DNA of 55,007 bases, taken from NCBI GenBank assembly GCA_900541885.1, contig UQKW01000013.1, positions 1-55,007 of the forward strand. Direction: 5' to 3'. Position 1 is the first letter of the stretch. Every line of letters begins with the position of its first letter. Positions 5,592 to 14,928 of the stretch are shown one piece after another. Source of the DNA: an uncultured Collinsella sp. GTDB lineage: Bacteria > Actinomycetota > Coriobacteriia > Coriobacteriales > Coriobacteriaceae. The translations under genes and the position numbers were made by a program. The notes below the pieces were generated by a model that was not told the origin of the DNA, did not search any database, and was given only the letters and a program-made list of their open reading frames with translations.

Positions 5592-7952
5592 CTACACACG
5601 GCGTTTGAGCTGAGCTCCGCCTTCGCCGGGCATAAGACGGCGAGCGTCGTAGACCGAATCGACACTGCTGATGGAAGCCAGCAGCGGATCCAGACCGCTC
5701 GCGTCCGAGATCTCGACCATGAAGCGCAGGGTTGCAATACCCTCGCGGTTGGTCGATGTGGCGGCAGAAAGGATATTGCCGCCCGCATCGCCAATGGCAA
5801 TGGTGACATCCTTGAGCAGGCCCATGCGGTCCAGGCACTCGACCACGATCTCGACCTGGAAGAGGGTGTCGGCAGCGCCGTCCCACTCCACATCGATCAT
5901 GCGCTCGGGATGTTCCATAAGACCCTTGACGTTGGGGCAGTTGGCGCGATGCACCGAAACGCCACGACCGCGCGTGATGAAGCCGACGATGTCGTCACCC
6001 GTCACGGGGTTGCAGCAATGAGCCAGACGGACCAGCAGGCCGCTGTTGCTCTCGCCCTTGACGATAATGCCGTTACTGGCGCTCTTGCCGCGCTTTTGCG
6101 GCTTGCGGTTGGAGCCGCGAGCGGGCTGCTTCACGACCTCGGCGATAGCCTCGGCCTTGGTGAGCTGTTCCTCGGGCTTGGGGTCCAAGATTTGCTCGAC
6201 CTTATTGCCCACAGCGCGCGGGGCAACCTTGCCGGCGCCGACGGCGGCAAACAGGTCCTCGAGCTGCTTGAAGTTAAACTGCTCCGCCACGGCGTTGAGT
6301 GCACGCGTCGAACGCGGCGTAGAAATGCCATAGCCACGCTTACGCAGGTCCTTGGCCAGCATATCGCGACCGGCGGCAGCGTCGTCGTCCTTGGTCGCAG
6401 CGGCAAAATAGCGGCGGATCTTTGACTTGGCGGAAGGTGTCTTAACGATCTTGAGCCAATCGCGCGACGGCTTGGAACTCTTGTTAGTCAGGATTTCAAC
6501 GCGGTCGCCCGTCTTGATCTCGTGCGTGAGCGGAGCCACCGCACCGTTGATTTTGGCGCCGACGCAATGGTTTCCCACCTCGGTATGAACGGCATAGGCA
6601 AAGTCGAGCGGCGTGGAGCCAGCACGAAGCGCCATGACCTCGCCTTTGGGCGTGAAGACAAAGATCTCCTGATCGAACAGATCGACCTTCAGCGAGTGCA
6701 GGTATTCCTTGGCATCGGTAATCTCGTCGGAAGCCGCCCAATCGAGCGAATGCTTGAGCCAGTTGATCTGGTCGTCCAAACGTTGAGCGTCATTGGTCTT
6801 GGAAGCAGACGATCCGCCCGACTTCTTATATAGCCAGTGGGCGGCAATGCCGTACTCGGCCTGCTCATGCATCTCGTAGGTTCGAATCTGAATCTCGAGC
6901 GGACGAGCCGTAGGGCCGATGACCGTCGTGTGGAGCGACTGGTAGTTATTGACCTTGGGCATGGCGATATAGTCTTTAAAGCGACCAGGCATGGGGTGCC
7001 ACAGCGTATGCACCGCACCGAGCGTGGAGTAGCAATCGCGCACCGAATGGGTAATTACGCGCAGCGCCACCAGGTCGTAGATCTCGGAGAACTCCTTGCC
7101 CTTGCGCTTCATCTTTTGGTAGATGGACCAATAGTGCTTGGAGCGGCCGTTGATCTGGAAGTCCTCCAGACCAATGCGGTTGAGCTCATCGGTAAGCGTC
7201 TTGATGGTCTCGGCAAGGTAGCGCTCGCGGACCTCGCGCGACTCAGCCACCATGCGCGCGATGCGCTGGTAGGCATCGGGCTCCAGGTAGAAGAAGGACA
7301 GGTCCTCGAGCTCCCACTTAATAGAGCTCATGCCCAGGCGGTCGGCCAAGGGCGCGTACACGTCCATGGTCTCGCGAGCCTTAAACAGGCGACGATCCTC
7401 GCGCAGGGCTGCCAGCGTTCGCATGTTGTGCAGACGGTCGGCAAGTTTAACGATGATGACGCGAATGTCCTTGGACATGGCGAGGAACATCTTGCGCAGC
7501 GTGAGCGCCTGCTTCTCGTCCATGCTGTCGACTTCGATGTTGGTGAGCTTGGTCACGCCATCGACGAGCTCGGCCACCGTATCGCCAAACAGGCCGGAAA
7601 CATCGGCAAGAGAAGTCTCGGTATCCTCGACGGTATCGTGCAGCAGCGCGGCGCACACCACATCGCAGTCCATCTTGAGATCGGCCAAAATGATGGCAAC
7701 CTCGACGGGATGGTTAATGTACATCTCGCCCGAGCGGCGCTTTTGGTTGCAGTGCTTCTCGGCGGCAAAGCAGTAGGCCTGCTCAACCTTAGAAAAGTCG
7801 TCCTCATTCATATATTTGAGGCACAGGCGCTCCAGCTTGTCGTAGCTGTCCGCCATAATCTCGGGCGGCAGCTCATCGGCATGCTTATAGTGCTCCATCT
7901 CCGAAAACGGCTGGAGGGTGGAATCATGGGCGGTACGGGCTGCGGCATCCAT
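5592..7952 (-). CDS. rel: Bifunctional (p)ppGpp synthetase/hydrolase, RelA/SpoT family
   Basis: Makes and degrades the stringent-response alarmone (p)ppGpp. At 786 residues it has the full long-RSH layout. The HD hydrolase domain has HDTVEDTE at residues 105-112 and RLHNMRT near 175. The synthetase domain contains NGRSKHYWSIYQKMKRKGK and RVITHSVRDCYSTLG. A TGS domain (IFVFTPKGEVMALRAGSTPLD) follows, then a Cys-containing segment (AHCCNPVTGDDIVGF) and a C-terminal ACT domain. The intact HD motif argues for hydrolase as well as synthetase activity, as expected for the single Rel of Gram-positives. AAGGGG precedes the ATG. It starts 15 bp after the RecJ-helicase gene, so the two form an operon. 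Confidence 0.96.
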   Translation of the reverse strand: MDAAARTAHDSTLQPFSEMEHYKHADELPPEIMADSYDKLERLCLKYMNEDDFSKVEQAYCFAAEKHCNQKRRSGEMYINHPVEVAIILADLKMDCDVVCAALLHDTVEDTETSLADVSGLFGDTVAELVDGVTKLTNIEVDSMDEKQALTLRKMFLAMSKDIRVIIVKLADRLHNMRTLAALREDRRLFKARETMDVYAPLADRLGMSSIKWELEDLSFFYLEPDAYQRIARMVAESREVRERYLAETIKTLTDELNRIGLEDFQINGRSKHYWSIYQKMKRKGKEFSEIYDLVALRVITHSVRDCYSTLGAVHTLWHPMPGRFKDYIAMPKVNNYQSLHTTVIGPTARPLEIQIRTYEMHEQAEYGIAAHWLYKKSGGSSASKTNDAQRLDDQINWLKHSLDWAASDEITDAKEYLHSLKVDLFDQEIFVFTPKGEVMALRAGSTPLDFAYAVHTEVGNHCVGAKINGAVAPLTHEIKTGDRVEILTNKSSKPSRDWLKIVKTPSAKSKIRRYFAAATKDDDAAAGRDMLAKDLRKRGYGISTPRSTRALNAVAEQFNFKQLEDLFAAVGAGKVAPRAVGNKVEQILDPKPEEQLTKAEAIAEVVKQPARGSNRKPQKRGKSASNGIIVKGESNSGLLVRLAHCCNPVTGDDIVGFITRGRGVSVHRANCPNVKGLMEHPERMIDVEWDGAADTLFQVEIVVECLDRMGLLKDVTIAIGDAGGNILSAATSTNREGIATLRFMVEISDASGLDPLLASISSVDSVYDARRLMPGEGGAQLKRRV

Positions 7953-7967
7953 CGAGGTCCCCTTCCC

Positions 7968-10900
7968 CTAGGCCCGCGGTACGATCGGGCGGTTAACTTT
8001 GGCTAGCATATCAGAAGCGCACGAATCGAGCGCCCAGCTCCGGAAAGCCGAAAACTCCATGCGCGAGCGCAAGCCCTCCAAATAGCGAATTGACCTGCTC
8101 AATTGCACGCGGCCGGGGTTTTCGGCCATCGCGATACGACGAGTGTCGTCAAACCCCGAAACGCGACAAAAACCAAGCTCTTCGAAGATTCCCAGGCCGC
8201 TTTCCACCGAGCGCTCGTCGACCGGCGTGCGAGCATCGATGGCAAGGCACATCTGCGCGATGTCGATATCGCTCGCGCTAAAGGAATCGTCCCCGGTTTT
8301 GCCGCGGTTGGAGCGCCACATGGTCTGCAGCGCGCGATAGAGCGTGACGAGCTCGTCGCGCTCGGGCGCATAGCAGTCGAGCAGGCGCTCGTTAATGCGG
8401 GCGTCGCGCGACGAATAGAGCAGATGGATTACGGCGGGCTGGCCGTCGCGGCCGGCACGTCCGCTCATCTGGTTGAACTCGATGGCGCCAAACGGCATGT
8501 GGTAGAGCACGACATGGCGGATATCGGGCAGGTTGACACCCTCGCCAAAGGCGGAGGTCGAAACGATGCAGCTGAGGCTGCCGTCTCGAAACGCTTCTTC
8601 TACGCGATGGCGGTCGGTGCGCGTAAGGCCAGCGTTATAGAACGCGATACGGGTCGCACAGTCGGGAACGCGTTTGCGTAGTGTCTTGGCAAGCGCCACG
8701 GACTGATCACGCGAATTGACGTAAATGACGGTCTTCTCCCCCGTCGCCACGATCGACACTAAACGGTTCTCGCGGCTCGCAAGGTCGCGGTCGTCCTCGA
8801 GCTGCAGGTTCTCGCGCACCGTCTCGTCGACCACCGTGCGAGTGATCGGCAACATGCGGGCAAGCTCGGCCACGACCGGAGCCGTCGCGGTGGCCGTCGC
8901 AGCCATAACGACCGGGTCGCCCAGGGCTTTGAGGATATCGGGCATGTCGAGATAGGCGCTGCGGTCGCCGCCCTTGGCAAGGCCGGCGTGGTGCGCCTCA
9001 TCGATAACGACAAAGCCGATGCGGCCCGAACGCGCGAAGCGGTCACGGTGGATAGACAGGAACTCGGGCGTCGTGAGCACGATACCGGTGCGGCCCGAAG
9101 CCAGGCCGGCGAACACGTCATCGCGCGCCGCCTCCACGGTCTCGCCGGTCAACACGCCGACGCCAATGCCGAGCGCGGCCATCGTCGACGAGAGGTGATA
9201 GGCCTGGTCGGCAACGAGCGCGCGCAGCGGATAGACAAAGATGCTCGCACGCCCGCGAAGAACCGCCTCGCGCGCGGCATGCACATGGAAGATGAGCGAC
9301 TTGCCGCGTCCCGTTCCCATAACGGCCAGAACACTTTGGTGATCGGCCAGGGCATCGAGCGCCTCGACCTGCGCGCGGTGCGGCTGGTTCGAGCCTATAA
9401 AGCTATGGATAAGCGAGCGCGTGAGCTCGGTATAGGAAAGCTGGGCGAGCGTCTCGCGCTTGCGCGACTCCAGGCGCAGGCCGGAATCCGCCGGCTGCAC
9501 GCCACGACGAAGCTCGCATGCCGGATCGTCGACGCTGGGCAGCATGGTATCGCGGACCAGAACATCCTTGATCATGAGCTTGGGCTTCACACGCCCCTGC
9601 CAATGCTCGGCAACGGCCTCGAACACCAAGTCGACAGCGCTATCGCAGTTGATGAGCTTATCGATTTGCGGCACGCGGAACATAATGGCCGGCACACTCG
9701 CGGCGCCATCGGTCGCCACAAAGCGCATGTGCTCGCCGGTTTTGCCCACCACGGCGCGATCGCACATCGTCACGCCCTCGGCGGCCAGCAGCGGCACCTT
9801 GTTGCCCTGGCCAAACGGCTCAAGACGGGAAATCTGCTCTATAGTCTCGATATTCAGCTCGGAAAGGTCGACCGTGGCGGCAACCTCGTCGATGTCTTCA
9901 AAGTCCTCGGCGGGAATCTCCGATAGCACGGCGGAAAGGCGACGACGGAATTCATCGAGCTTGGATGCCTCGATGGTCACTCCCACCGCACCGGCATGTC
10001 CGCCGCGACGAATCAGCAGGTCGGAACAGCGCTCGACGGCGTCAAACAGGTTAACTTTGCCCACCGAGCGACCAGAGCCGCGCGCGATACCGTCCTCGAT
10101 CGAGAACAGCAGCGCCGGCACGTGGTAGCGGTTGGTCAGACGGCTTGCCACGATGCCCTTGACGCCCTCGTGCCAGCCTTCGCCGCCCACGACGATCGCG
10201 CGTCCGCCGTCATAGGCCTCCTCGACCTTTGCCATGGCATCGCGCGTGAGCTCCGCCTCGATCTCACGGCGCTGGCGGTTGATTTCCTCGAGCTCAGCCG
10301 CCAGTGCGCTTGCTTCGATGGGATCGCGGGCAAGCAGCAGGTCGAGCGCCAGCTTGGGATCAGCCATGCGGCCGGCAGCATTCAGACGAGGGATGAGCGA
10401 AAACGACAGGCCGTCGGCCGTAATGGTAGAAAGGTCCGCCTTGGCGAGCGCGGCAAGCGCGATATAGCCGGGGCGAGCGGTTACGCGCATCTGCTGGATG
10501 CCCTCGGCAACCAGCGCGCGGTTCTCGGGCGTGAGCGGCATCATGTCGGACACGGTGCCCAGCGCCGCGACCTCGATTAGCGAACGCCAATACGACGGCT
10601 TGCCCAGGCGCTCACCCAGGACTTGCACCAGCTTGAGCGCCACACCAGCACCGGCAAGCTCACGCGAGGGGCCCTCGTCCTCGAGCTTGGGGTCAGTCAG
10701 GGGCACACCCTGCGGCACCTGGTCGGAGGGCTCGTGATGGTCCGTGACCACCAAATCGATCCCCAGGCTCTCCAGATAGGAAACCTCTTCCTTGGCGGCA
10801 ATGCCGTTATCGACGGTCACGATCAGCTGGGGGCGAGCGAGCTCGTTAACGCGGTCGAGCGCCGCGCGCGAAAGACCGTAGCCCTCATCGAAGCGATGCG

Positions 10901-11255
10901 GAATAAACGGCGTAACATCGGCGCCAAACGTGCGCAGCGCCTCGGTCAACAGGCAGGTCGACGTAATACCGTCAACGTCAAAATCGCCAAAGACTGCAAT
11001 GTGCTCGTGGTTGCGAATAGCACGCTCGACGCGGTCGGCGACGACCGACATGCCCGGGATAATGAGTGGGTCGGCCCAGTCGCGATCGAGCGAAGGCGTC
11101 AAAAACAATTGGCCCTCTTTGATGGAGCCAATGCCGTGCGCGACCATAATGCGCGCCACCAGCCCGGGAATGCCCAGACCAGCCGAAAGCTCCTTTTCGA
11201 GCTCGGGGTTTTGCTGAGCGACCGCCCAGCGATGCGTCGTCTTAAGCGATGACAT
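7968..11255 (-). CDS. recJ: RecJ single-strand exonuclease fused to a superfamily 2 helicase
   Basis: About 1095 residues. The N-terminal half is RecJ: DFDVDGITS, VTVDNGIAAKEE, VVTDHHEP (DHH motif), LNAAGRMADP (DHHA1 region) and a GGHAGAVG segment. The C-terminal half is a RecQ/DEAD-type helicase: Walker A MGTGRGKSLIF, Walker B VVIDEAHHAG, motif III MAATATAT, motif VI QMSGRAGRDGQ. RecJ degrades single-stranded DNA 5' to 3' in recombination and repair and normally works with a separate RecQ helicase. Here the unwinding and degrading activities are covalently joined. The ATG at 11255 follows purine-rich GGGGGTGGG; a GTG at 11300 is an alternative. It is upstream of rel, 15 bp apart. Confidence 0.93.
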   Translation of the reverse strand: MSSLKTTHRWAVAQQNPELEKELSAGLGIPGLVARIMVAHGIGSIKEGQLFLTPSLDRDWADPLIIPGMSVVADRVERAIRNHEHIAVFGDFDVDGITSTCLLTEALRTFGADVTPFIPHRFDEGYGLSRAALDRVNELARPQLIVTVDNGIAAKEEVSYLESLGIDLVVTDHHEPSDQVPQGVPLTDPKLEDEGPSRELAGAGVALKLVQVLGERLGKPSYWRSLIEVAALGTVSDMMPLTPENRALVAEGIQQMRVTARPGYIALAALAKADLSTITADGLSFSLIPRLNAAGRMADPKLALDLLLARDPIEASALAAELEEINRQRREIEAELTRDAMAKVEEAYDGGRAIVVGGEGWHEGVKGIVASRLTNRYHVPALLFSIEDGIARGSGRSVGKVNLFDAVERCSDLLIRRGGHAGAVGVTIEASKLDEFRRRLSAVLSEIPAEDFEDIDEVAATVDLSELNIETIEQISRLEPFGQGNKVPLLAAEGVTMCDRAVVGKTGEHMRFVATDGAASVPAIMFRVPQIDKLINCDSAVDLVFEAVAEHWQGRVKPKLMIKDVLVRDTMLPSVDDPACELRRGVQPADSGLRLESRKRETLAQLSYTELTRSLIHSFIGSNQPHRAQVEALDALADHQSVLAVMGTGRGKSLIFHVHAAREAVLRGRASIFVYPLRALVADQAYHLSSTMAALGIGVGVLTGETVEAARDDVFAGLASGRTGIVLTTPEFLSIHRDRFARSGRIGFVVIDEAHHAGLAKGGDRSAYLDMPDILKALGDPVVMAATATATAPVVAELARMLPITRTVVDETVRENLQLEDDRDLASRENRLVSIVATGEKTVIYVNSRDQSVALAKTLRKRVPDCATRIAFYNAGLTRTDRHRVEEAFRDGSLSCIVSTSAFGEGVNLPDIRHVVLYHMPFGAIEFNQMSGRAGRDGQPAVIHLLYSSRDARINERLLDCYAPERDELVTLYRALQTMWRSNRGKTGDDSFSASDIDIAQMCLAIDARTPVDERSVESGLGIFEELGFCRVSGFDDTRRIAMAENPGRVQLSRSIRYLEGLRSRMEFSAFRSWALDSCASDMLAKVNRPIVPRA

Positions 11256-11531
11256 AGGCACCCACCCCCGATAGGGGCAGGTCGCCGCGATACCTCTCAC
11301 GGTTCATAGCGATGAGTCCTCTGTGTATGCCCGCTTCGGCAGGCAGATCTGTTGAACGGATTTATTATACCGTGCGGCGCGGACGCAAATCGCCGCAGCA
11401 CGCCGCGGTTTCGGTAAACGATGCCGGTAATACCCTCGAAATAATCGAGCGTTTCTGACGCACGGACACATGTGAGCGTCTAGCATATCCAGTCAAAACG
11501 GATTCACGAGCAAAGGGAGTCACAAGAGCAT

Positions 11532-12530
11532 ATGAGGCAATGGGTTGGACTGGGCAAGTTTCTCGCGGGGCACATGCAAATCATCGTTCCGATTTGCGTG
11601 GCGCTCGGCGTGCTCTTTCCTCAACAGATCGGCGTTCTCAAGCCCATCGTTCCCACCTTGTTTGCCTTTATGACGTTCCAAGGTGCGCTCAGCAACACCT
11701 TTCACCAGGTAGCCGAGGTGTTCCACCGTCCGCTGCACCTGATTGTGGCGTTGCTGGTCTCGGCAGTGCTTATTCCCATCGCGGCGTATGCCATGGGGTC
11801 ACTCTTCTTTGGCTCCAACCCCAACCTTGTCTGCGGCATCGTGCTCGAATACAGTGTGCCCGTGGCAGTCACCGCTTTTATGTTGATCAGCATGTTCGGC
11901 GGCAACGGCCCGCTCGCACTCACCATCATCCTGACGTCCTCGGTCATCTCACCTGTGACGATTCCGCTTACGCTCAAGCTCCTGCTGGGCGCCACCGTCT
12001 CGATCGACGTGCCAAGTATGATGCAGAACATGGCCCTTATGATCGCCATCCCCGCCGTGCTCGGCATCGTGATCAACGAGCTCACGCGCGGATGGGGGCA
12101 CGAAAAACTCTCCCCCGCGCTCTCGCCCGCCTGCAAGTTCATGATGATGGGCGTTATCGCCTCCAACTCCACCGCCATGAGCGAGTACATGCTGCACATG
12201 AACGCGGTGCGCTTGGAAGTAGCCCTCTTTATTTTGGTCTTCGCCATCAGCGGCTTTGTCGTCGGCATTCTGGTCGCCCGCGCGCTGCATCTGCCATATA
12301 GCGAAACGACCACCATGTGCTTTACCTGCGGCATGCGCAATATCTCTTCGGGCGCCGTCATCGCCACGCAATACTTTCCGGGCGAAGTTGTGTTTCCCGT
12401 CATGTGTGGAACGTTGTTTCAGCAGGTGCTCGCCTCGCTTATCGGGCACTTCTTTGAGCGTCTGACCGGCGAGGAGCGCGCCGCCCAGCGCAAGCGCGTC
12501 GAGGCCGGCCGCGATGCAATGGCGCGCTAG
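11532..12530 (+). CDS. Bile acid:sodium symporter family transporter
   Basis: A 332-residue polytopic membrane protein with about nine hydrophobic segments. Motifs fit the SBF (bile acid:Na+ symporter/ArsB-like) superfamily: LKPIVPTLFAFMTFQGAL, a VCGIVLEYSVPVAVTAFM helix and the conserved TCGMRNISSGAV near the C-terminal third. Relatives move bile salts, pantothenate, sulfonates or unknown organic anions with sodium; the substrate here is not known. It is monocistronic on the plus strand, convergent with the DUF4931 gene. A GGGAG about 12 bases upstream is a loosely spaced ribosome-binding site. A gut habitat would make bile-acid handling plausible, but this is inference. Confidence 0.82.
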   Translation: MRQWVGLGKFLAGHMQIIVPICVALGVLFPQQIGVLKPIVPTLFAFMTFQGALSNTFHQVAEVFHRPLHLIVALLVSAVLIPIAAYAMGSLFFGSNPNLVCGIVLEYSVPVAVTAFMLISMFGGNGPLALTIILTSSVISPVTIPLTLKLLLGATVSIDVPSMMQNMALMIAIPAVLGIVINELTRGWGHEKLSPALSPACKFMMMGVIASNSTAMSEYMLHMNAVRLEVALFILVFAISGFVVGILVARALHLPYSETTTMCFTCGMRNISSGAVIATQYFPGEVVFPVMCGTLFQQVLASLIGHFFERLTGEERAAQRKRVEAGRDAMAR

Positions 12531-12547
12531 ACTGTCCGCAGTGTGCG

Positions 12548-12573
12548 GGCGCTCACTTTACGATGTGAGCGCC
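12548..12573. terminator. Hairpin between convergent SBF and DUF4931 genes
   Basis: GGCGCTCAC (12548-12556) and GTGAGCGCC (12565-12573) form a perfect nine-base stem overlapping the end of the minus-strand gene. There is no clear T tract, so it is a candidate bidirectional terminator only. Confidence 0.4.
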
Positions 12574-13358
12574 TCCAGATGTGCACGGAGTCGCTCCGCA
12601 TCGACATCGAGCGTGGTCTCAGCATTGACCTGGGCCAAACGATAGCCGACAAAGTAGGGCGAAACCACCCAACGCGGCAGCGCCTTGGCAATGGTCCGAC
12701 CGCCCAGGTGATAGAAGAACAGGTTATACGACTCTGCGCGACCACCGTGGTGCTCGTTCAGGATATAGCGCAGAGCTACCTGGATTGCATCGGCGAAGAG
12801 ATCCGCCTCGGCTTGATCTCTCGTGTCATCGCTGGCGGCGATTCCCCGCGGGGCTGAAACGTTGATCTCAAAGAACCCCATGATGGGTTCGGTTGAGATG
12901 TTGGCCGAGATCCTCCCCTGTTGCCAGACATTGATGCCTTCGAAATTGGCGGAAGCCAGCGAAGCATAGCCGTCTTCCTGCTCCAAACCCACAATCTGCA
13001 TGTGCGGATGAACGAGGCTACCGCCCGAGAGCGGACCCTTGTTCTTGTACATGAGCACGCTTCGATACTGCTGTGAATCGATCATCTGCTGCCAGCAACC
13101 CAGGGCAAACCGCATCACATGGTGGAGTTCATCCGGCTCATAGGTCACCAGGTCGGCATCGTGATCGGCCGACTCGATCAGCACGGTTTGACGGGTGGCG
13201 CGCAGGGTCTTGAACTTATTCTCGAGCCAAATACAATCGCCATCACGGCGAATGATGTCGGTGAGCCCTTCTGTATCGCAAAAGGGGCACGCGGTGCCGG
13301 GACGACGGTTGTCGTCGGGCTTACCGTTCGCCTGCTGAACGTCAAATACCAGCGCCAC
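12558..13358 (-). CDS. DUF4931 / GalT-like HIT-superfamily protein
   Basis: A 266-residue protein related to galactose-1-phosphate uridylyltransferase and the DUF4931 family. It has a CPFCDTEG zinc-ribbon-like pair near residue 25, SGGSLVHPHMQIVG with the HxH nucleotidyl-transfer motif, and a C-terminal FYHLGGRTIAKALPRW segment. A nucleotidyl-transferase or nucleotide-hydrolase chemistry is likely from the HIT fold; the substrate is unknown. Only three bases separate its ATG from the cutC stop, so the two are co-transcribed, with cutC first. GalT itself is longer and keeps a canonical HPH with a second domain, which argues against annotating this as galT. Confidence 0.75.
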   Translation of the reverse strand: MALVFDVQQANGKPDDNRRPGTACPFCDTEGLTDIIRRDGDCIWLENKFKTLRATRQTVLIESADHDADLVTYEPDELHHVMRFALGCWQQMIDSQQYRSVLMYKNKGPLSGGSLVHPHMQIVGLEQEDGYASLASANFEGINVWQQGRISANISTEPIMGFFEINVSAPRGIAASDDTRDQAEADLFADAIQVALRYILNEHHGGRAESYNLFFYHLGGRTIAKALPRWVVSPYFVGYRLAQVNAETTLDVDAERLRAHLEALTS

Positions 13359-13361
13359 GGG

Positions 13362-14039
13362 TTATACCTCCAGCGGCACAATCTTGGTGCCATGGAGCTC
13401 GGAGACGCCCAGTGCCGCCGCCACGGTATCGCGGTTGACCGTGGAAATGCCGCCGCCGGGAAGGATGGTCAAGCGGTCGCCCGCATACTCGATCAAGCGG
13501 GCCAGGTTTTCGAAGTTGTCCTCGATCGGCGTACCGGCAGCGCCACCATGCGTCAGGATGCGTGTGATGCCGCAGTCGGCGAGTATGTCAATCGCGTCGA
13601 GCTGAGCCTCGGGCGAGAGCTGATCAAACGCCATGTGGAAGGTGATGTCGATGGGCCCGCGCTTGCATTCCTCGGTCGCGCAGCCCGCGGCCATCACGAG
13701 GGCGCCCAACGTAAGCTCGTCGAGCGCCCATCCGCCAGCGCAGGGCTTGCAGCAGCCAAAGACCAAGCCGTCAACGCCGGCGCTCACGGCAAGGCCCAGG
13801 TCCATCTCCATCATACGCAACTCGTCCTGGTTGTAATGAAAGTCACCGCCACGCGGGCGAATCATGCACATCACTCGCGCGTCATGCTCGTGAGCATAGC
13901 TGACTGTAGCGCTGATAACGCCGGCAGAAGGCGTGGTGCCACCAACGGCAAGGTTGTCGCACAGCTCGATACGCCTTGCACCGGCATCGATAGCCGCCGG
14001 CACCCGCTCAAAGTTCTCGGCACAAAACTCGTACAGCAT
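13362..14039 (-). CDS. cutC: CutC family protein (copper homeostasis CutC)
   Basis: A 225-residue TIM-barrel protein beginning MLYEFCAENF and containing GARRIELCDNLAVGGTTPS, MIRPRGGDFHYNQDEL, GLVFGC, the HMAFDQ region, RILTHGGAAGTPIE and a C-terminal ILPGGGIS. These are CutC hallmarks. CutC was named for copper tolerance, but its biochemical function remains unsettled and a direct copper role is doubtful. The start at 14039 follows a GGGGG ribosome-binding site; the frame continues upstream into a palindrome and is not CutC-like there. It is the first gene of a two-gene operon with the DUF4931 gene. Confidence 0.9.
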   Translation of the reverse strand: MLYEFCAENFERVPAAIDAGARRIELCDNLAVGGTTPSAGVISATVSYAHEHDARVMCMIRPRGGDFHYNQDELRMMEMDLGLAVSAGVDGLVFGCCKPCAGGWALDELTLGALVMAAGCATEECKRGPIDITFHMAFDQLSPEAQLDAIDILADCGITRILTHGGAAGTPIEDNFENLARLIEYAGDRLTILPGGGISTVNRDTVAAALGVSELHGTKIVPLEV

Positions 14040-14097
14040 AGATAGACCCCCAAAGACAGCAGATGTTTTCCGACGGGCATTGTCACACATCCCCATG

Positions 14098-14166
14098 AAG
14101 TTGCGGTGGAATAGGGACTCTTTTGGCCTCTGGAGCCCGTATTCAGTCCCTATTTCACCGCAACTT
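14098..14166. repeat. Long palindrome with 22-bp arms upstream of cutC
   Basis: Arms at 14098-14119 and 14145-14166 match at 21 of 22 positions around a 25-bp loop. The arms include TAGGGACT/AGTCCCTA. It lies between the cutC start and the livF terminator. It has no T tract of its own and resembles a small dispersed palindromic (REP/MITE-like) element. Confidence 0.7.
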
Positions 14167-14204
14167 AAAAAGGGGCGCTGACTGAGATAGTCAGCGCCCC
14201 TTTT
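14167..14204 (-). terminator. Terminator of the liv operon
   Basis: A perfect 16-bp inverted repeat, AAAAGGGGCGCTGACT and its complement, with a five-base loop and T residues at either side. It lies 10 bp beyond the livF stop and could also act in the other direction. Confidence 0.85.
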
Positions 14205-14214
14205 GTTAGGTGGG

Positions 14215-14928
14215 TTAGCCTCCGAGGTAGGCTTTGCGGACGTTATCGTCATGCAGGAGCTCTTGGCCGGTACCGGTCATGGTGATCTTGCCGGTCTCGA
14301 GCACGTAGCCGCGCGTGGCGATGGAAAGCGCCATCTGCGCGTTTTGCTCAACCAGAAGCACCGTGGTGCCGGCCTTGTGCAGGTCCTCGACAATCTGGAA
14401 GATCTGTTCGATCAGAATCGGTGCCAGACCCATGGAAGGTTCGTCGAGCATAAGCAGTTTGGGGTTACTCATAAGGGCGCGCCCCATAACGAGCATCTGC
14501 TGCTCGCCGCCTGAAAGGGTGCCGGCGACCTGGCGACGACGTTCCTTCAGGCGCGGGAACTGCTCGTAGACGCGCTCCAGGCCCGGAGCCACCGTGGACT
14601 TGGGCTGTGTATAGGCACCCATCTCCAGGTTCTCCTCGACCGTCATCTGCAAAAAGGCGCGACGACCCTCGGGAACCTGAGCCAGGCCCTTACCAACCAG
14701 CTTATCAGCGGGCGTATGGGTAATGTCCTCGCCCATAAACTTGATGGAGCCGGTCTTGGAGCGCAGCAGGCCCGAGACGGTCTTGAGCGTTGTGGACTTG
14801 CCGGCACCGTTGGCACCAATCAAGGCCACGATCTCACCCTCGTTAACGTTAAAGGAGATGTCCTTGATGGCGTGGATGGCGCCGTACCAGACGTTGATGT
14901 TGTAGACGGAAAGCATCGGCTCTGCCAT
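14215..14928 (-). CDS. livF: Branched-chain amino acid ABC transporter, ATPase LivF
   Basis: A 237-residue ABC ATPase that powers import of leucine, isoleucine and valine. It has Walker A GANGAGKST, the LivF-typical Q-loop/EGRRAFLQMTVEENL, signature LSGGEQQML, Walker B LLMLDEPSMGLAP and the H-loop replacement region LLVEQN. LivF is the shorter of the two Liv ATPases. It begins immediately after the livG stop, so translation is coupled. It is the last gene of the operon and is followed by a strong terminator. Confidence 0.95.
   Translation of the reverse strand: MAEPMLSVYNINVWYGAIHAIKDISFNVNEGEIVALIGANGAGKSTTLKTVSGLLRSKTGSIKFMGEDITHTPADKLVGKGLAQVPEGRRAFLQMTVEENLEMGAYTQPKSTVAPGLERVYEQFPRLKERRRQVAGTLSGGEQQMLVMGRALMSNPKLLMLDEPSMGLAPILIEQIFQIVEDLHKAGTTVLLVEQNAQMALSIATRGYVLETGKITMTGTGQELLHDDNVRKAYLGG

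Noticed and set aside
6837..8006. A 389-codon plus-strand open frame opposite rel
   Set aside because: Antisense shadow spanning the rel start and the end of the RecJ-helicase gene; no homology-like features.
11304..11486. A 60-codon minus-strand open frame upstream of the RecJ-helicase gene
   Set aside because: No ribosome-binding site or protein-like composition. It overlaps the region expected to hold promoters for both flanking genes.
12558..13358. Annotating the DUF4931 protein as galT
   Set aside because: It has a GalT-like HPH region but is shorter and lacks other GalT features and any Leloir-pathway neighbours.
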